Made by a program: the position numbers and the translations under genes. This document shows positions 52,253 to 53,879 of a DNA stretch of 53,879 nt, in pieces. How positions within the stretch are numbered: the stretch's first letter is position 1; each line of letters opens with the position of its first letter. The notes under the pieces are model-generated. The model saw nothing but the letters and a program-made list of their open reading frames with translations, did not search any database and was not told where the DNA came from. This DNA comes from Cytophagales bacterium Ga0077538. Its GTDB lineage: Bacteria; Bacteroidota; Bacteroidia; Cytophagales; Cyclobacteriaceae. The stretch spans positions 1 through 53,879 of the forward strand of contig LNEN01000219.1 of NCBI GenBank assembly GCA_001464155.1. The letters run 5' to 3'.

Positions 52253-52783
52253 TTACGGTATCATTGAGAAAACTTCTTCAGGGTGCTGCGCGATGGAGAG
52301 CTGCGCCAGATTTTCACTTCGTAAGAAGCCCTCCTCTACCATCAAACGCATTTGACCCAACAAGGGATTAAAAAAATTGTTAGTATTTAAGAGCATGACG
52401 GGTTGTGGTATCAACCCCAGCTGTTTCCAGGTTAGTATTTCGGCCACTTCTTCTAATGTGCCCCAGCCACCCGGTAAGGCTACAAAAGCCTGGGCAAGCT
52501 CTGCCATGCGCATTTTGCGTTGGTGCATGGTGCCTACAATTTCAAGTTGAGTAAGGCCTTTGTGCGCTACTTCGCGCTCAGCCAAAAAGGAAGGAATAAT
52601 GCCAATAACCTTACCGTGGTTTTCAAGCACGGCATCGGCCACTAGGCCCATTAAGCCTATGTTGCCACCGCCATACACAAGCGAGTGGCCATGTTCTGCC
52701 AGAAGTTTACCGAAGCGTTGTGCGGTACTTGCATAAACGGGATTCTGCCCTGCGGCAGATCCGCAAAAAACGCAAATGTTCAT
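52253..52783 (-). CDS. LOG-family protein (nucleoside 5'-monophosphate phosphoribohydrolase-like)
   Basis: The 176-residue Rossmann protein has 'LVYGGGNIGLMGLVADAVLE' near residue 36 and the LOG signature 'PGGWGTLEEVAEILTW' near 104. LOG enzymes release free base from nucleoside monophosphates; in bacteria they are often annotated as TIGR00730 family proteins. The start 'MNICVFCGSAAGQNP' is clear. It lies 24 bases after a 39-residue membrane peptide gene on the same strand. Confidence 0.92.
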   Translation of the reverse strand: MNICVFCGSAAGQNPVYASTAQRFGKLLAEHGHSLVYGGGNIGLMGLVADAVLENHGKVIGIIPSFLAEREVAHKGLTQLEIVGTMHQRKMRMAELAQAFVALPGGWGTLEEVAEILTWKQLGLIPQPVMLLNTNNFFNPLLGQMRLMVEEGFLRSENLAQLSIAQHPEEVFSMIP

Positions 52784-52807
52784 GAAGAGGCCCTGGTGGG
52801 AGGGATC

Positions 52808-52927
52808 TTAGAACTTATTGTCGTGGGTGTTATCGCTTACACCTTTATTGGGAAATACCCAGGGAGAAATGATAGCTAAAACAAAGAGAACGATTACTAC
52901 GTAGAAAGGTGTCCAGGATGCATCCAT
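52808..52927 (-). CDS. 39-residue single-pass membrane peptide
   Basis: This ATG-started frame is below the track cut-off. It reads 'MDASWTPFYVVIVLFVLAII' and 'SPWVFPNKGVSDNTHDNKF', one membrane helix and a polar tail. It ends 24 bases before the LOG start on the same strand, so they are likely co-transcribed. No homologue is known to me. The helix and ATG support a real small protein, but conservation has not been tested. Confidence 0.5.
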   Translation of the reverse strand: MDASWTPFYVVIVLFVLAIISPWVFPNKGVSDNTHDNKF

Positions 52928-53084
52928 GATTTTACCGTTTAGTGTGTAAAAATAAGCGCAATGGTAGAATAATTTGGAATAAAGGATTAAAAAAACTTTA
53001 ATGCGCCTTCATCATGGTGGCTGGACTGAATTAACGACTTATTTGGGCCTTATGAGAGACTATTGTAGAATCACGGAATAATAT

Positions 53085-53642
53085 ATGAGACGATTTTTGG
53101 TTTTTGCGGGTATTGGAGTGGTGGTAATCATAGTATTATTTGTGGGAATCGAGAAAATGCAGACTCGCTATCAAAAGTCTTTTAGTCCGGAGGAAGTGGT
53201 AGAATTAGAAGAGGGCGACCTTCATCTTCAAGTTTTCTACAACCGACCGTACAAAAAAGGACGCGAAATTTTTGGAAGCCTGGTGCCCTATGGAAAAGTA
53301 TGGCGCACGGGTGCAAACGAAGCCACCACTTTTGAGAGCAACAAAGATCTTTTGATTGAAGGCAAAGTACTAAAGGCAGGTAAGTATACCTTGTGGACAA
53401 TTCCTGAAAAGGAAATGTGGACTATCATTTTTAATAAAGAGCATGGACAATGGGGCGTGAATGCAGGGGGCGAGCCAAATCGCAACCCCGAGCAGGATGT
53501 GTTGAGTATACAAGCACAGGCAGTATGGCAGGAGAGAGAGTTTGAGCAGTTTACCATTGAGTTTGCCACCATGGATGACGAAGTGGAAATGGTCTTGCTG
53601 TGGGATAAGACCTTAGTGGCAGTTCCCATCCACGTAAAGTAG
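53085..53642 (+). CDS. DUF2911-family protein
   Basis: The 185-residue product has an N-terminal anchor ('RFLVFAGIGVVVIIVLFVGI') and the DUF2911 pattern 'FYNRPYKKGREIFGSLVPYGKVWRTGANEATTFESNKDLLIEGK', with 'AGKYTLWTIPEKEMWTIIFNKEHGQWG'. It is a beta-rich envelope protein common in Bacteroidota with no known activity. It is followed 50 bases later by the RidA gene, perhaps co-transcribed. Confidence 0.87.
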   Translation: MRRFLVFAGIGVVVIIVLFVGIEKMQTRYQKSFSPEEVVELEEGDLHLQVFYNRPYKKGREIFGSLVPYGKVWRTGANEATTFESNKDLLIEGKVLKAGKYTLWTIPEKEMWTIIFNKEHGQWGVNAGGEPNRNPEQDVLSIQAQAVWQEREFEQFTIEFATMDDEVEMVLLWDKTLVAVPIHVK

Positions 53643-53692
53643 CATTACTTTTTCTCAGCTCTGGAGTTGAACATAGAAATCATTTTACACCT

Positions 53693-53879
53693 ATGAAAAA
53701 AATATTCACCGAGGCAGCGCCTAAAGCTATTGGGCCCTACTCACAGGCTATACAAAGTGGAAATCTTATTTTTTGCTCAGGACAAACCCCTCTTAATCCT
53801 GTGACCATGCAATTGGAAGGGACCACCGTTTCAGAACAGACTACACTTGGTCTTACCAATCTGGAAACTATTTTGCGGT
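53693..53879 (+). CDS. RidA-family enamine/imine deaminase, partial at window edge
   Basis: The first 62 codons are visible. 'MKKIFTEAAPKAIGPYSQAI' and 'LIFCSGQTPLNP' are the RidA (YjgF/YER057c) N-terminal pattern, and the rest of the roughly 125-residue protein is outside the window. RidA hydrolyses the 2-aminoacrylate and enamine intermediates released by PLP enzymes such as IlvA. It is about 43 kb from ilvA in this window, so there is no linkage, only a shared metabolic theme. Confidence 0.9.
   Translation, partial: MKKIFTEAAPKAIGPYSQAIQSGNLIFCSGQTPLNPVTMQLEGTTVSEQTTLGLTNLETILR

Noticed and set aside
1-53879. tRNA genes, rRNA, CRISPR arrays, insertion sequences
   Set aside because: No cloverleaf, regular spacer-repeat array, transposase frame or target-site duplication was recognised by reading. 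A tool-based scan was not possible.

Overview
The window looks like a chromosomal segment of a Bacteroidota bacterium, most likely from the order Cytophagales. The phylum evidence is a gliding lipoprotein gene (gldD) behind ssb, a TonB-dependent receptor, a LytS/LytTR pair, promoter elements matching the Bacteroidota TTTG-N19-TAnnTTTG consensus, starts with little Shine-Dalgarno signal, and a 29-codon bS22/mS38-like ribosomal protein gene in front of rng. I saw no tRNA, rRNA, CRISPR array, transposase or prophage gene.

Region 1 (1-16.1 kb, minus strand) is a biosynthetic supercluster read ilvE-ilvD-ilvB-ilvN-ilvC-ilvA, then thrA-thrB-thrC, then leuC-leuD-leuB-leuA. Together these carry aspartate semialdehyde (through the ThrA homoserine dehydrogenase) to threonine, threonine to 2-oxobutyrate, and 2-oxobutyrate or pyruvate to isoleucine, valine and leucine. 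In front of ilvE is a 36-residue leader peptide with ten consecutive branched-chain residues, followed by an intrinsic terminator: a transcription attenuator. leuC has a terminator in the same position with a weaker leader candidate, and thrA is preceded by a Thr/Ile-rich reading frame that lacks an ATG. leuA is cut by the window edge and carries an in-frame stop codon.

Region 2 (16.1-31.1 kb) holds a rhodanese and MFS pair, two exported proteins of unknown function, bS22-rng, a TPR protein, HU, mutY, ssb-gldD, a SnoaL-like protein, a class V aminotransferase, a YCII protein, a GAF/PAS sensor with a thioredoxin-like partner, a diheme cytochrome c and a 2'-5' RNA ligase-like gene.

Region 3 (31.1-46.4 kb) holds a DPP4-type peptidase, PrsW plus a BLUF photoreceptor, an RluA-family pseudouridine synthase, a TonB receptor, a radical SAM protein, a LiaF-like/DUF4288/LytS/LytTR operon, tatC-rpiB, glyA and an LPP20-like lipoprotein.

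Region 4 (46.5-50.4 kb) is a compact secondary-metabolism locus: type III polyketide synthase, methyltransferase, UbiA-type prenyltransferase and FAD-dependent oxidoreductase. I infer a modified phenolic lipid or quinone product. The window ends with a receiver-only protein, a PDZ aspartyl protease, a LOG-family protein, a DUF2911 protein and the start of a RidA gene.

Four genes (rng, the class V aminotransferase, the RNA ligase-like gene and the FAD oxidoreductase) each appear to lack about 45-55 bases inside the coding region, with a frameshift at the gap. The shared size suggests one common cause, and an assembly artefact must be excluded before calling them pseudogenes.
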